Notes under the pieces: model-generated
What the model was told of the DNA's origin: nothing
Databases searched by the model: none
The model's input: the letters and a program-made list of their open reading frames with translations, nothing else
In this document: one piece after another, positions 63,219 to 64,000 of the stretch
Layout: each line of letters begins with the position of its first letter
How positions within the stretch are numbered: position 1 is the stretch's first letter
NCBI RefSeq assembly: GCF_000427665.1
Contig: NZ_KE386572.1
Coordinates: 3,470,372-3,534,371, forward strand
From: Geminicoccus roseus DSM 18922
Lineage (GTDB): Bacteria > Pseudomonadota > Alphaproteobacteria > Geminicoccales > Geminicoccaceae
Length of the DNA stretch: 64,000 bases
Direction of reading: 5' to 3'
Position numbers and translations under genes: made by a program

Positions 63219-63236
63219 CGCTTTTTAGAAAAAGCG
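63219..63236 (+). repeat. Perfect dyad CGCTTTTT-AG-AAAAAGCG in the rRNA leader
   Basis: 18-base palindrome with 8-base arms and a 2-base centre, 153 bases before the mature 16S start and 17 bases after a TTGACA at 63197-63202. TTTT follows it. It may be a processing hairpin or a factor site. Confidence 0.5.
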
Positions 63237-63388
63237 TTTTGGAGGGATGTGCGGGCGGCGTCCTCTGGTCTGGCTGACTTTGGTTGGCTGGCTGGGTGGG
63301 GATGATCGTCTGGTACATCTTGGTGTTCATTGGAAACTTCTTCGGAGGTTCTGATGGGTACCTTGCGTATGCCTAGATGGTCAGCGAT

Positions 63389-64000
<612 letters not shown>

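Larger units (their letters stand above)
62935..63388 (+). promoter_or_regulatory. rRNA operon promoter and leader region
   Basis: 454 bases between the aminotransferase stop and the 16S start. It is GT-rich with short TGG-type repeats. A promoter pair is at 62996. A dyad is at 63219. Apparent reading frames on the minus strand here run into the 16S gene and are not real. Confidence 0.6.

Overview
The window is a GC-rich (about 70% by eye) stretch of a Gram-negative bacterial chromosome. The partial 16S rRNA gene at its right end, the order PPIase-argJ-mutT divergent from secA, the alpha-type ribosomal protein L32 without zinc cysteines and the plant-type glutamate-cysteine ligase all point to an Alphaproteobacterium, plausibly in the Rhodospirillales/Geminicoccales area. 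No transposase, CRISPR array, phage gene or tRNA was found. The only clearly foreign-looking stretch is the AT-richer first 560 bases, which carry the start of a DEAD/DEAH helicase running off the left edge.

Layout. 1-3.6 kb: helicase start, a cyclic-nucleotide-binding-fold protein, a two-HKD phospholipase D and an endonuclease/exonuclease/phosphatase. 4.2-6.9 kb: three consecutive exported Asn/Gly repeat proteins, separated by RNA hairpins, then an RTX-type repeat protein. 7.3-15 kb: DUF4112, a PRC-barrel-like ORF, GFA protein, a chromate resistance pair (rhodanese-ChrB fusion and ChrA), an atypical Nramp, a methyltransferase, a beta-hydroxyacid dehydrogenase and an AhpD-like protein. 15-18 kb: a second repeat-protein operon (small Tat-signal protein, 560-residue unknown, RTX protein). 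18.4-27 kb: housekeeping block (AEC carriers, MutT, ArgJ, PPIase, SecA, MsrA). 27-38.3 kb: HNH nuclease, two DUF2382 stress-type proteins, FrnE, MobA, Hpt, a PL14-like exported protein, a SpoU methyltransferase, a glutaredoxin-MauE fusion, an amine oxidase-like flavoprotein and a HepT/MntA pair. 38.3-43.3 kb: a complete sugar ABC transporter and a three-gene cobalt-type nitrile hydratase/thiocyanate hydrolase-like cluster with a split beta subunit. 43.7-50.5 kb: hybrid histidine kinase, class III cyclase and a TAXI-type TRAP transporter with DUF1850 protein. 50.6-62.9 kb: SDR, DUF6134, Gfo/Idh/MocA, PhoX phosphatase, orphan dual ABC ATPase, GhrA, ParA, GshA, L32 and a DegT aminotransferase. 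63-64 kb: rRNA operon leader and 16S.

Most unusual content. The whole mature part of the protein at 4224-4775 is twelve gap-free 13-residue units of the form xGxxNGxxNGxxN. Its two downstream neighbours use the same 4- and 5-residue building blocks in other registers. Together they look like a small family of secreted Asn-ladder solenoids for which I know no function. Also worth attention are the split-beta nitrile hydratase with a His-rich metal-binding tail, a HepT with its catalytic His replaced by Asn, and an Nramp without either canonical metal-binding motif.

Limits: calls rest on reading the sequence and on remembered family motifs. No database search or structure prediction was run. 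Starts were chosen by ribosome-binding site, overlap and homology where these agree; several genes appear to use GTG, TTG or even CTG.
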